Below, one piece after another: positions 27,486 through 38,398 of a stretch of DNA of 64,000 nt. Positions within the stretch are counted from its first letter, which is position 1. Each line of letters starts with the position of its first letter. The notes below the pieces were generated by a model. The model did not search any database and was not told where the DNA came from. It saw nothing but the letters and a program-made list of their open reading frames with translations. This stretch comes from Actinomycetota bacterium (GTDB lineage Bacteria; Actinomycetota; Coriobacteriia; Anaerosomatales; Anaerosomataceae): contig WSXY01000002.1 of assembly GCA_009773565.1 (NCBI GenBank), positions 457,463-521,462 on the forward strand. Direction: 5' to 3'. A program made the translations under genes and the position numbers.

Positions 27486-28520
27486 GTGCGCACCGACGAT
27501 TTCGACTATGACCTGCCGACCGGTCTCATTGCGCAGCACCCTGCGGAACCACGCGATTCATGTCGGCTTCTTGTACTCGAGCGCGTGAGTGGTCTGGTCG
27601 AGCACCGCACGTTTCGTGACCTCCCGGAGTATCTCCGCGCCGGTGACGTCCTTGTCGTCAACGAAACGCGCGTGTTGCCCGCGAGGCTGATCGGCGCGAA
27701 GGATGAGACCGGAGGCGCCGTCGAGGTGCTCCTGCTGCGTCCGCGCTACGAGGACACCTGGGAGTGTCTTGTGAAGCCGGGTCGCCGGCTCAAGCCGGGT
27801 GCGCATATCGTCTTCGGTGATGGTCTCCTCGCGGGACTCATCGTTGATGTACTTGAGGAGTCAGGCGGTCGCCTTGTGCGCTTCTCCACGCGCGAAGGGA
27901 CGTTCATGGAGGCTGTTCACGCTCTCGGTGAGGTTCCGTTGCCGCCGTACATCACGACACGGCTTGATGATCCCGAGCTCTATCAGACGGTCTTCGCCGC
28001 GGGAGAGCATAGCGTTGCGGCGCCGACAGCGGGGCTGCATTTCACGCAGGAGATGCTCGACGATGTTCAGCGAGCCGGCGTGCACATCGCGAAGGTGGAG
28101 CTGGATGTGGGCCTGGACACGTTCCGTCCGGTCGCGGTCGAGGATCCGGCCGATCACCACATCCACACCGAGCACTACCGGGTGTCGGCGCAGACTGCCG
28201 GGGCGGTAAATGCCGCACGTGAGCGCGGCGGACGCGTCATCGCGGTAGGGACGACATCGGTCCGCGCGCTTGAGAGCGCGTTCAACGAAAACACCGGGAA
28301 GGTTGAAGCGGCCGAGGGACTCACGGACCTTTTCATATTGCCGGGCTTCAGCTTTGGTGTGGTTGACGCGATGGTCACGAACTTTCACGTGCCGAGGTCG
28401 ACGCTGATGATGATGGTGAGCGCCTTCGCCGGACGAGAGCAGGTCATGCACGCTTATCGTACCGCCATGACCGAGAAATACCGATTCTTGAGCTTTGGCG
28501 ATGCGATGTTGATCGTCTAG
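27486..28520 (+). CDS. queA: tRNA preQ1(34) S-adenosylmethionine ribosyltransferase-isomerase
   Basis: Transfers the ribose of SAM to preQ1 in tRNA to give epoxyqueuosine. 344 residues. DLPTGLIAQHPAEPRD near the start, VNETRVLPARL, HYRVSAQT and the C-terminal MVTNFHVPRSTLMMMVSAF segment are QueA hallmarks. GTG start with GAGAGG upstream. Acts between Tgt and QueH. Confidence 0.96.
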   Translation: MRTDDFDYDLPTGLIAQHPAEPRDSCRLLVLERVSGLVEHRTFRDLPEYLRAGDVLVVNETRVLPARLIGAKDETGGAVEVLLLRPRYEDTWECLVKPGRRLKPGAHIVFGDGLLAGLIVDVLEESGGRLVRFSTREGTFMEAVHALGEVPLPPYITTRLDDPELYQTVFAAGEHSVAAPTAGLHFTQEMLDDVQRAGVHIAKVELDVGLDTFRPVAVEDPADHHIHTEHYRVSAQTAGAVNAARERGGRVIAVGTTSVRALESAFNENTGKVEAAEGLTDLFILPGFSFGVVDAMVTNFHVPRSTLMMMVSAFAGREQVMHAYRTAMTEKYRFLSFGDAMLIV

Positions 28521-28529
28521 GCACGGCGT

Positions 28530-29512
28530 CTACTCCGGTTGCCACCATGTCCAGTTCGGGTTTCCCGCGGCCGGATCGTCGATAGACGTGCCTGGGGCGA
28601 CGGCGAAGCCATTTCGCGGTTGACCACCTCTTGGCGCGTAGATAAGAACACCGGCATCGTCTTTGCCAAAGAATGAGAATGTCGGTGAACCATCTGACGA
28701 AGTTGGCACGGTGAAACGTCGGGGGAGGAGCGGCCACGCGCCGTACGCGGCCATGTCCACGTCGCTCGTGAGCATGAACCTGCGTCGACCGAACTCACGG
28801 GATACAGCCTCGAACTCCAGATACGTTCCGGGAGGACTTTCAAGGACGATTGCATCGTTGCGTCCAGCGATACGGAATGTAGGCACGGGTATGGGATCCG
28901 TCCCCGTATCCAGCGCCGTGACGATCGGAGTGGCAGTCACGAATGAAGACGGTTGGGCCGTGCGCGCTTCGACGGGGGCGTAGACGAGCCCATCAAGGAC
29001 GACATACGGCGGCGCCGCGCTCTGCGAAGCAGACACCCGGTACGCCTCGGTGCTCGTGGTGGCCGCGTCCGGTGCGCCGAGGGGCTCGGAATTCCATGAG
29101 GTGCTTGCCGTATCGGTGAGGGCGCGCTTGCTGCGATCCAGGCCCCCGAGAGTAATGCCTGTAGCGACCAGTGCCACCAGTAACACGGCCGCGATCGATG
29201 CGAATGCTGCAAGGCGCTGCGGTCGCCTGAATCGCGCGAGTCTCACGACAGGCACTGCGGCGGGCGCCGTTCCCGCTTCCGCCGCCGTCGCTCGAAGAAG
29301 GACGGCCTCAATGTTGCCAAGCGTAACGATGCGATCGACAAGCGGCTGTGGAGCGATAGGAAGGCCAGCACGTGACATGAGATCGAGCGCGCGCTCAAAC
29401 GCGGCGCAGTCGGTGCACCCGGCACAATGCGCACGGGCGTCGGTGAGCGAGGCGGAGTCAACGGTACGGTCAATGGCTTCCGAAAGGATCTCCTGTGCCT
29501 TCAGGCAGTCCA

Positions 29513-29513
<1 letters not shown>
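28530..29513 (-). CDS. Zinc anti-sigma factor, membrane-bound
   Basis: 327 residues. The N-terminal ZAS-type motif His-x3-Cys-x2-Cys (HCAGCTDC near residue 29-36) binds zinc and the partner sigma. One membrane segment (about 100-120) puts about 200 residues outside, a beta-rich sensor domain without recognised family. Start codon overlaps the stop of the ECF sigma gene by one base, giving a sigma/anti-sigma pair. Confidence 0.88.
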
Positions 29514-31266
<1,753 letters not shown>

Positions 31267-31304
31267 CGCCGAGAGGCTTCGCGCGAGTCGCGGCGCACAT
31301 GTGG

Positions 31305-31313
31305 TGGTATGAT
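31305..31313 (+). promoter_or_regulatory. yajC promoter (extended -10)
   Basis: TGG plus TATGAT about 60 bases before yajC. No good -35. Confidence 0.4.
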
Positions 31314-31373
31314 TACTGACCGTGTACACACCCGTGGTATGTCTGACTTCGATTGCACGCCGTGGAGGCTCTA

Positions 31374-31637
31374 ATGAACTCGCAGACCGGTCAGCTCATC
31401 TCGTTCGCGGTTCTCATTGCCGCGTTCTATCTGCTCCTTGTCCGTCCGCAGATGAAGCGCCAGAAGGAACAGTCCGCGCTGATGGCCTCGCTTGCGGTCG
31501 GTGATGCCGTCGTCACCATAGGTGGCATGTTTGGCACCATTCGCGTGCTGGAAGAGGACCGCATTCAGCTTGAGATCGCTCCCAATACGACGATTACGAT
31601 GGCCCGTTCGGCGATCGCGAAGAAGATCGAGGCCTAG
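31374..31637 (+). CDS. yajC: Preprotein translocase accessory subunit YajC
   Basis: 87 residues, one N-terminal membrane segment (LISFAVLIAAFYLLLV) followed by RPQMKRQKE and a cytoplasmic KOW-like part (GDAVVTIGGMFGTI). Binds SecDF. ATG at 31374 with a GGAGG site upstream. Confidence 0.95.
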   Translation: MNSQTGQLISFAVLIAAFYLLLVRPQMKRQKEQSALMASLAVGDAVVTIGGMFGTIRVLEEDRIQLEIAPNTTITMARSAIAKKIEA

Positions 31638-31640
31638 CGC

Positions 31641-32315
31641 ATGAGCGCTGGTGCGGCGGTCACACTCGAAGACATCCAGAATGATCCGGGAGTACTTGCG
31701 TACATCCAGATGGGTGATGACTATCTCGGCACACTCGGTTACACCGAGCACGGCCTGAGGCATGCCAATCTGGTTGCCCACATTGCTGGCAATGTACTGC
31801 GACGACTCGGCTATCCAGAGCGTGAGGCTGAGGTTGGGGCGATTGCGGGCTTCATGCACGATATCGGCAACTGCATCTCGCGCGAGTTCCATGGCGTGAG
31901 CGCGGCCCTTCTCGCCAAGTCAGCGCTCGTTCGTCTCGGGATGGACTTCACCGAGATTGCGGTCGTGATGAATGCGCTCGGCAATCACGAGGAAGAGATC
32001 GGAACACCGGCGACCCCTGTCGGCGCTGCGGTCATCATCGGCGACAAGGCCGACGTGCACCATACGCGTGTGCGGAATCCGGATCCCGAGATGTTCGACA
32101 TCCACGACCGCGTGAACTACGCTGCCAAGCGGTCATTCCTGCGTGTCGATGAGGGCAGCCGCCTGCTTACGCTTGAACTGGACATCGATACTCGCGGTAG
32201 CCAGGTTATGGAGTACTTTGAGATCTTCTTGTCGCGCATGCAGATGTGCCGAAAGGCAGCAGAAGTGCTCGACGCGAATTTCAGTCTGGTGATAAACGAG
32301 ACCAAGCTCCTGTAG
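31641..32315 (+). CDS. HD-domain phosphohydrolase-like protein
   Basis: 224 residues. HD-superfamily ligands are in HGLRH, MHDIGN and NHEEEIG, with DKADVHHTR further on. Likely a metal-dependent phosphohydrolase on a nucleotide or signalling phosphoester; the substrate is unknown. It begins three bases after yajC and ends 50 bases before secD, interrupting an otherwise very conserved pair. Confidence 0.85.
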   Translation: MSAGAAVTLEDIQNDPGVLAYIQMGDDYLGTLGYTEHGLRHANLVAHIAGNVLRRLGYPEREAEVGAIAGFMHDIGNCISREFHGVSAALLAKSALVRLGMDFTEIAVVMNALGNHEEEIGTPATPVGAAVIIGDKADVHHTRVRNPDPEMFDIHDRVNYAAKRSFLRVDEGSRLLTLELDIDTRGSQVMEYFEIFLSRMQMCRKAAEVLDANFSLVINETKLL

Positions 32316-32364
32316 CGCGGTCCCGAACGGTACATTCGACCGGAAGGCAGGACGAGAGACAGAC

Positions 32365-33669
32365 ATGGATTCCAAGACGCGCAACGTCGTGGCGCTCGTC
32401 ACCGTCATCGCCCTAGTGGCGGTGTCATGGTGGCTGTTCTGGCCCCTCGACAAGAAGATCACGCAAGGACTGGATATCAAGGGTGGCGTGCAGGTCATCC
32501 TGACTGCGAAGGCCATCGGGAACACGGCTTTGACCGAAGATTCGATGACCCGCACCGAGGCCATTTTGACCGAGCGCGTCAACGGCCTTGGCGTTAGTGA
32601 GGCGAGCGTTCAGCGGCAGGGCAACGACTCGCTGCTCGTGCAGCTTCCGGGGGTCAAGAACTCCCAGGATGCTCTCGCGGCACTGGGCTCGACAGGGCGC
32701 CTCGACTTCGTCGATCAGCGGAGCATCGCCACGAGCGAAACGCTTGCCTACGGCGTGAAGGTGCCTGCCGGCAGCTATGACGCGTCATCGGTGGTTGTTT
32801 CCGGCGCGAGCGTGAAGACTGCCGGTACGAGTCTCGACTCCCAGAACCTTCCCGCGGTCTCACTTGAGTTCGACAAGGCCGGTACAGATGCCTGGGGCGC
32901 CTACACGACCGCCAATGTCGGTCAGTACGTCGTGATCATGCTCGACAACGTGGTGCAGTCTGTCGCGCAGATCCGTGAGCCGATCACAGATGGCAACACG
33001 CAGATTTCCGGAACATTCTCCGCCGAGGAGGCCAAGCGCCTCTCCGCTGTTCTACAGGCGGGCGCTCTGCCAGTCGAGCTGACGCCGTCATCGACGCTGA
33101 TCGTTGGTCCGACGCTCGGCCTGGAGTCGCTCAACCGTGGTCTGCTCGCCGGTCTCATTGGTCTCGGGCTCGTCGCGCTCTTCATGCTCGTCTACTATCG
33201 CGGGTTTGGTGTGCTGTCTTGGCTGTCGCTCGCGACGTATCTTTCGCTCCTCTTCGGAGTCGTGGCCGCACTGTCGCGCCTCGGGATGTTCGCCCTGACG
33301 CTGCCCGGTATTGCGGGTCTCGTGCTAACGGTCGGCCTCGCGGCTGACTCATCGATCCTCATCTTTGAGCGCTTCAAAGAAGAGGTTTCTATGGGCAAGA
33401 CATACCGGAGCGCTGCCAAGTCCGGCACAAAGCATGCGATCGGCACGAGCATCGATGCCGACCTCGTGACGTTTGTGAGTGCGCTCGTTCTCTACATGGT
33501 GGCCATCGGTCCGGTCAAGGGCTTCGCCCTCACGCTGATGCTCGGTATCACCTGCGACCTGACGGTTGCGATCCTGTTCACCCGTACCGCCGTTGTCCTT
33601 CTCGCTGAGAATGTGATTCCGAAGGCGCCATGGCTCTTCGGCCTGAAGGGCGGTGAGGGCAATGCGTAG
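32365..33669 (+). CDS. secD: Protein translocase subunit SecD
   Basis: Proton-driven helper of Sec export. 434 residues: an N-terminal membrane segment, the DLKGG-like GLDIKGGVQVIL motif, a periplasmic P1 region and five C-terminal segments with the GLAADSSILIFERFKEE motif. ATG at 32365. secF overlaps its end. Confidence 0.95.
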   Translation: MDSKTRNVVALVTVIALVAVSWWLFWPLDKKITQGLDIKGGVQVILTAKAIGNTALTEDSMTRTEAILTERVNGLGVSEASVQRQGNDSLLVQLPGVKNSQDALAALGSTGRLDFVDQRSIATSETLAYGVKVPAGSYDASSVVVSGASVKTAGTSLDSQNLPAVSLEFDKAGTDAWGAYTTANVGQYVVIMLDNVVQSVAQIREPITDGNTQISGTFSAEEAKRLSAVLQAGALPVELTPSSTLIVGPTLGLESLNRGLLAGLIGLGLVALFMLVYYRGFGVLSWLSLATYLSLLFGVVAALSRLGMFALTLPGIAGLVLTVGLAADSSILIFERFKEEVSMGKTYRSAAKSGTKHAIGTSIDADLVTFVSALVLYMVAIGPVKGFALTLMLGITCDLTVAILFTRTAVVLLAENVIPKAPWLFGLKGGEGNA

Positions 33670-34585
33670 AGGTGCCATCGACTTCATGGGCAACCGTAAG
33701 TGGTTCATGCTCGCGTCAACAATCATCATCGTAGTCGGCGTTGTCTCACTGCTGACGCGCGGCCTCGTGTTTGGTATCGAGTTCCAGGGTGGCACGGTCA
33801 TGACATTCCAGGGCAAGGCCGGAGTGACGGCTGAGAGCATCCGTGGTGCGCTTGTCGTAGCCAAAGTGACAGACGCCCGCAACGCCACGATCCAGACCAC
33901 GGCAGACGGGTCCTACCTCGTCCGGACGGCCGAGTCTGACCCGACGAAGGCAACTGCGGGATTCAAGGCAGTCGTTGCTTCGCTCGGCCTGCCCCAGCAA
34001 GACGTCACCGTCACGACGATCGGTCCCGGCTGGGGTCGTAGCGTGACAAACTCGGCGATCATCGCGCTGATGGTCTCGATCCTCGCGATCCTCATCTACA
34101 TCTCCTTGCGGTTCGAGTATAAGATGTCGCTCACCGCGGTACTCGCGCTCGTGCACGACACACTCATCGTGCTCGGCATCTATTCGCTCGCCGGGCGAGA
34201 GGTAACGCCGAACACAATGGCGGCACTCCTCACGATCCTCGGCTACTCGCTCTACGACACCATCGTGGTGTTCCATCGAATCCGCGAGAACTCGCGCAAC
34301 CTCCAGAAGCAGACGTTCATGGAGATGGCGAACGAGTCGATCAACCAGGTCCTGATGCGCTGGGTCAACACGAGCCTCACGTCGGTCATCCCGGTCACCT
34401 GCCTCTTCTTCTTCGGAGGCGAGACGCTCAAGGACTTCGCTTTTGCGCTCCTCGTAGGCATGCTGTCGGGCGCGTACTCGTCGGTCGGCGTTGCGAGCCC
34501 CCTCTATGCGATGTGGAAAGAGCGGGAACCCCGGTTCCAGGCGCTCAAGAAGAAGTACGAGAAATTGGCGGCAAAGGCTTCGTAA
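33662..34585 (+). CDS. secF: Protein translocase subunit SecF
   Basis: 307 residues, partner of SecD. GIEFQGGTVM motif after the first membrane segment and SLYDTIVVFHRIREN in the C-terminal bundle are signatures. ATG at 33662 overlaps the secD end; a GTG three codons earlier is possible. Confidence 0.95.
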   Translation: MRRGAIDFMGNRKWFMLASTIIIVVGVVSLLTRGLVFGIEFQGGTVMTFQGKAGVTAESIRGALVVAKVTDARNATIQTTADGSYLVRTAESDPTKATAGFKAVVASLGLPQQDVTVTTIGPGWGRSVTNSAIIALMVSILAILIYISLRFEYKMSLTAVLALVHDTLIVLGIYSLAGREVTPNTMAALLTILGYSLYDTIVVFHRIRENSRNLQKQTFMEMANESINQVLMRWVNTSLTSVIPVTCLFFFGGETLKDFAFALLVGMLSGAYSSVGVASPLYAMWKEREPRFQALKKKYEKLAAKAS

Positions 34586-34652
34586 CGAGGCTCAAGCCAT
34601 GTGAGGGAATTCCAGCCGGGACCGATGCGCGAAGCGTGTCGGTCCCGGTGGG

Positions 34653-34658
34653 TAGAAT
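34653..34658 (+). promoter_or_regulatory. -10 element of recJ-helicase gene; probable leaderless mRNA
   Basis: TAGAAT ends six bases before the ATG at 34665, so the message would begin at the start codon. No Shine-Dalgarno sequence is present. No clear -35. Confidence 0.45.
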
Positions 34659-34664
34659 GGGGCC

Positions 34665-37600
34665 ATGACAAACTGCGTTCCAGGAGAATGGGTCGTATCA
34701 AGGCCTGACGAGGGGGTCGTTCGGGAGCTTGCCGGCGCCCTCGGGCTCTCCGCGGTAACGGCTGGCGTGCTCGCGACGAGAGGCCTGACGTCCGCCGATA
34801 CTGCCCGTGCGTTTCTGTCACCGTCGCTCGCGCGGGACTGGCCGGCGACTGCTGACATTCCCGGGTTAGCCGCCGCCGCAGAGCGCGTCGCGCGTGCGGT
34901 TCGTGACGGCGAGAGGATCGTCGTGTTTGGCGATTTCGACCTTGATGGTATCTCTGCTGCGGCGGCGGCACTCCGCGGCCTGACCACATTGGGTGGAACT
35001 GTCGAGGCTACCGTTCCACATCGGTTCCGCGAAGGCTACGGGCTGACCGCTGTCGCACTCGAGCGGCTTCTCGGCATGTCGCCACAGCTCGTTGTGACGG
35101 TAGATACGGGCATATCATCTGCTGCGGAAGTCGCCGCGCTCAAGGAGCACGGTGTTGACGTCGTCGTCACCGATCATCACGAGCCGGGCGGCCTGGTGCC
35201 GGAGGGCATCCCCGTGGCGAATCCCAAGCTTGCCGCGGGGAGCGTGCTGGAGTTGGCCGGCGCGGGCGTTGCCCTCGCGCTCGTACGTTCAGTTGGCGAG
35301 GCGCTCGGTCGGCCGCATGAGTGGAATGACCTTGCTGATCTTGCAACGCTTGGCACTGTGGCGGACATCGTGCCGCTTGTGGGTGCGAACCGCGCTCTGG
35401 TCACCGAGGGCCTTGAACACATGCGTCGCGCTCCGCGGCCGGGCATAGCGGCGCTTGCAGCGGTCGCGGGACTCGATATCACCGCAATCACGGCCGAGCG
35501 AATCGCTTTCGGCCTTGCTCCCAGGTTAAATGCCGCCGGTCGGATGGCCGATCCGGCCATTGCGCTCGAGTTGCTGACAACTGACGACGTCGTGCGTGCC
35601 GAGGGGCTTGCCCGCATGCTCGACGAGCACAATCGGCTTCGTCAGGTCGCTGAAGGCGAACTTATGGTCAGGGCTCTCGCTGAGGCCGAGCGGGTGTTTC
35701 GCGTGGGCGATCGCATGCTTGTGGTTGCCGGTGAGGGCTGGCACGAGGGCGTCCGGGGCATCGTTGCGTCTCGCCTTGTGGGTCGCTACGGCGTTCCCGT
35801 CATCTTGCTCTGCGTTGAAGGCGGCGAGGCGCAGGGTTCAGGCCGTTCGGTTGAGGGTGTCGATCTCTATGCTGCGGTCTCTTCGGTCGAGTCACTGCTT
35901 ATCCGCTTCGGTGGCCACGCCGCTGCGGTCGGCGTCACCCTTCCGGTCGCGCGCATCCAGGAGTTCTCGGACGCGCTCGCCTCGTGGATGCGAGGTTTGC
36001 CGGCATCAGCATTTGCGGCAAAGGTCTCCGTTGATGTCGAGTTGCCCCTCGACGCACTGAGTCGCGAGCTTGTCGCCGAACTAGCCCGTCTCGAGCCGTT
36101 TGGCTTTGCGAACCCGCGGCCGCTGTTCGGCACGCGCGGCATCTTTCTCAACGGTCGGCGTGCCGTCGGCAAGTCCGGCGAGCACCTGCGCTTCACGGCA
36201 TACGATGGCGTCGCTGCATTGCCCGGCATCATGTTCCGGTGTCCCGTGATCGACCAGGTGCTGAGCGCCGAGGCGGCGGTCGACATCGCGTATGAGCTCG
36301 AGGTGGACACGTGGCAAGGCAGGGAGCGGTTGCAGGTGCTTGCGCGTGACATGCGCGTTAGGATTGCTCCGGTCGGCGCTCCCGCTGCTGATCTCGTCGA
36401 GGATCTCTTTGCTCGCGCTGACGAGATTCTCGCACGCGGCGAGTATGCCGGTATCGGGGAAGCTGACGCGTTCCATACCAAACTTGCAGGCGTGACATTC
36501 GAGGGTCGTCAGGATGTGGTTGCCCGGCTGTCGTCTGATATGCCACTTCGCCTGGAGCGTCAGCCCGGCAACGAGTACGACGCTAACGCCTGTGCGCTCT
36601 TTGACGCGTTCGGCGACCAGGTCGGCTTCTTCAACCGCAGGCTCGCGGCCGCATTTGCGCCCTATCTCGACGCCGGGGTCGAGTACGACGTCGTGGTCTC
36701 CGATGTGACCGGCGGCTCGGCGGGGGAGAGCTTCGGCGTCAACGTGCAGGTGTCGCGTCGCGACGCCGCGACAGCAGACGCAGTCGTGATTGCCGCCGGA
36801 ATCGCTCGACGAGCGGAGTTGGCGACGTGTTCGTCGGTTTCACTCGATGAGGAACTCGTCAGGCACTTCATCGGTGAACGATCTTTGCACGCCGCACAAG
36901 CGGAGGCACTTGCGAATCTCGCTGAGGGCAGAAACACCCTGGTCGTCATGGCGACGGGCCGCGGCAAATCGCTCATCTTCCACGTTCATGCGGCGCGTGT
37001 GGCCATCGCCTGCGGCGCAGCGAGTGTGTTCGTCTATCCGCTCAGAGCCCTTGTTGCAGATCAGGCGTTTCATCTACAAGACTCGTTCGCCGAAATCGGG
37101 CTGAGCGTGCGAACGGTCACCGGTGAGACGGCCGCCGGATCCAGAGATGAGGCTTTTGCGGGCCTCGCGGACGGGTCGGTTGACGTTGTGCTCACGACGC
37201 CGGAGTTTCTTGATCACCACGCCGCGCGATTTGCCGCGGCCGTGCGTGTGCGCTTCGTCGTCGTCGACGAGGCGCATCATGTCGGGCTCTCCCGCGCGGG
37301 GCATAGGCCAGCGTATTCCAGGCTCGATCATGCGCTAGAGATTCTCGGTCATCCGGTGGTGCTCGCTGCGACGGCGACGTGCGACACCGAAACCGCGAGA
37401 GGTATTGCGGCGATTCTCGGGGCAGATACTCTCGTCCTTGATCCAACTGTCAGGGAGAACCTGCTCTTGGAGGATCGTCGTAGTTGCGGAGACAAGGCCG
37501 CCCGGGTGGCCTCACTCGCCGCACTAGGTGACAAGGTCGTCGTCTACGTGAACTCCCGAGAAACGACAGTTCAGCTGGCGCGTCAGCTGCGGACCAAGGT

Positions 37601-38315
37601 TCCAGACCTGTTCCACGCCGTTGCGTTCTACAACGGCGGCATGACGCGCGAGTCACGGCATGCGGTAGAGCATGCGTTCCGCAACGGCGCTGTGCGCGTG
37701 GTGATCTCCACGAGTGCCTTCGGAGAGGGTGTCAATATTCCGGATATCAGGCATGTGGTGCTCTACCACCTGCCGTTTAATGCCGTTGAGTTCAATCAGA
37801 TGTGTGGTAGGGCAGGACGCGACGGGGCTCCGGCGCGCATCCACCTACTCTTCGGCGAGAAAGATGCGCGAATCAACCGTATGGTGCTTGAGTCGTTCGC
37901 TCCGGCACGCGATGACCTTGCGGCACTCTACCTTGTTCTTCGTGATCAGGCGGCTCAGGCGGAGGACACGTTTGAGGTTACGAATGCCGACCTTGCGGCG
38001 CGCGTTAAGACGATTCGACCGGGAGCGTCTCTCGTCGACAAGGGTGTTTCCGCCGCAGTTGGGGTGTTTCGCGAGCTCGGTCTCCTTGAGTCGGAGGGGA
38101 CGGGGGCATATCGCAGGCTGAGACTCTTGCCCGCTCCGGAATCTCGGTTGGACCTCGCTTCCTCGGTCAGATACGCGGAAGGACTTGAGGAGATCGCCGA
38201 ATTTACCGATTTTAAGGATGATGTACTTAAGGCTCGGCCAGATGTACTGCTCGGACGAATCAACCGTCCCATTCTTCCCAACATGCAGAATGGACACCTT
38301 GAGGTCGAGCAGTAG
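34665..38315 (+). CDS. recJ: RecJ exonuclease fused to HIRAN and RecQ-like helicase domains
   Basis: 1216 residues, about twice a normal RecJ. Residues 1-590 form RecJ: DHH motif I FGDFDLDG (88-95), motif III TDHHEPG (169-175), the DHHA1 GGHAAAVG and the OB region. Residues about 605-705 match the HIRAN domain (AGVTFEGRQDVV, NEYDANA, VGFFNRRLA), which binds damaged or single-stranded 3' ends. Residues about 735-1085 are a superfamily 2 helicase with Walker A ATGRGKS (about 762), DEAHH (about 867) and QMCGRAGRDG. The RecQ zinc site and HRDC domain are not seen; a winged-helix-like tail follows. Would couple unwinding to 5'-3' degradation in one polypeptide. Confidence 0.93.
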   Translation: MTNCVPGEWVVSRPDEGVVRELAGALGLSAVTAGVLATRGLTSADTARAFLSPSLARDWPATADIPGLAAAAERVARAVRDGERIVVFGDFDLDGISAAAAALRGLTTLGGTVEATVPHRFREGYGLTAVALERLLGMSPQLVVTVDTGISSAAEVAALKEHGVDVVVTDHHEPGGLVPEGIPVANPKLAAGSVLELAGAGVALALVRSVGEALGRPHEWNDLADLATLGTVADIVPLVGANRALVTEGLEHMRRAPRPGIAALAAVAGLDITAITAERIAFGLAPRLNAAGRMADPAIALELLTTDDVVRAEGLARMLDEHNRLRQVAEGELMVRALAEAERVFRVGDRMLVVAGEGWHEGVRGIVASRLVGRYGVPVILLCVEGGEAQGSGRSVEGVDLYAAVSSVESLLIRFGGHAAAVGVTLPVARIQEFSDALASWMRGLPASAFAAKVSVDVELPLDALSRELVAELARLEPFGFANPRPLFGTRGIFLNGRRAVGKSGEHLRFTAYDGVAALPGIMFRCPVIDQVLSAEAAVDIAYELEVDTWQGRERLQVLARDMRVRIAPVGAPAADLVEDLFARADEILARGEYAGIGEADAFHTKLAGVTFEGRQDVVARLSSDMPLRLERQPGNEYDANACALFDAFGDQVGFFNRRLAAAFAPYLDAGVEYDVVVSDVTGGSAGESFGVNVQVSRRDAATADAVVIAAGIARRAELATCSSVSLDEELVRHFIGERSLHAAQAEALANLAEGRNTLVVMATGRGKSLIFHVHAARVAIACGAASVFVYPLRALVADQAFHLQDSFAEIGLSVRTVTGETAAGSRDEAFAGLADGSVDVVLTTPEFLDHHAARFAAAVRVRFVVVDEAHHVGLSRAGHRPAYSRLDHALEILGHPVVLAATATCDTETARGIAAILGADTLVLDPTVRENLLLEDRRSCGDKAARVASLAALGDKVVVYVNSRETTVQLARQLRTKVPDLFHAVAFYNGGMTRESRHAVEHAFRNGAVRVVISTSAFGEGVNIPDIRHVVLYHLPFNAVEFNQMCGRAGRDGAPARIHLLFGEKDARINRMVLESFAPARDDLAALYLVLRDQAAQAEDTFEVTNADLAARVKTIRPGASLVDKGVSAAVGVFRELGLLESEGTGAYRRLRLLPAPESRLDLASSVRYAEGLEEIAEFTDFKDDVLKARPDVLLGRINRPILPNMQNGHLEVEQ

Positions 38316-38398
38316 CGACGGTCCGAGTTGTTCGAGCAGCACGCGGAGAGTATTCTTGGGCGCACTGTCTTTGGTGCTACACCTGCGGCGGAAGGTTC

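Noticed and set aside
32325-32338. LexA-like sequence GAACGGTACATTCG before secD
   Set aside because: The right half lacks GTTC, so it does not match the operator, and secD is not an expected SOS gene.
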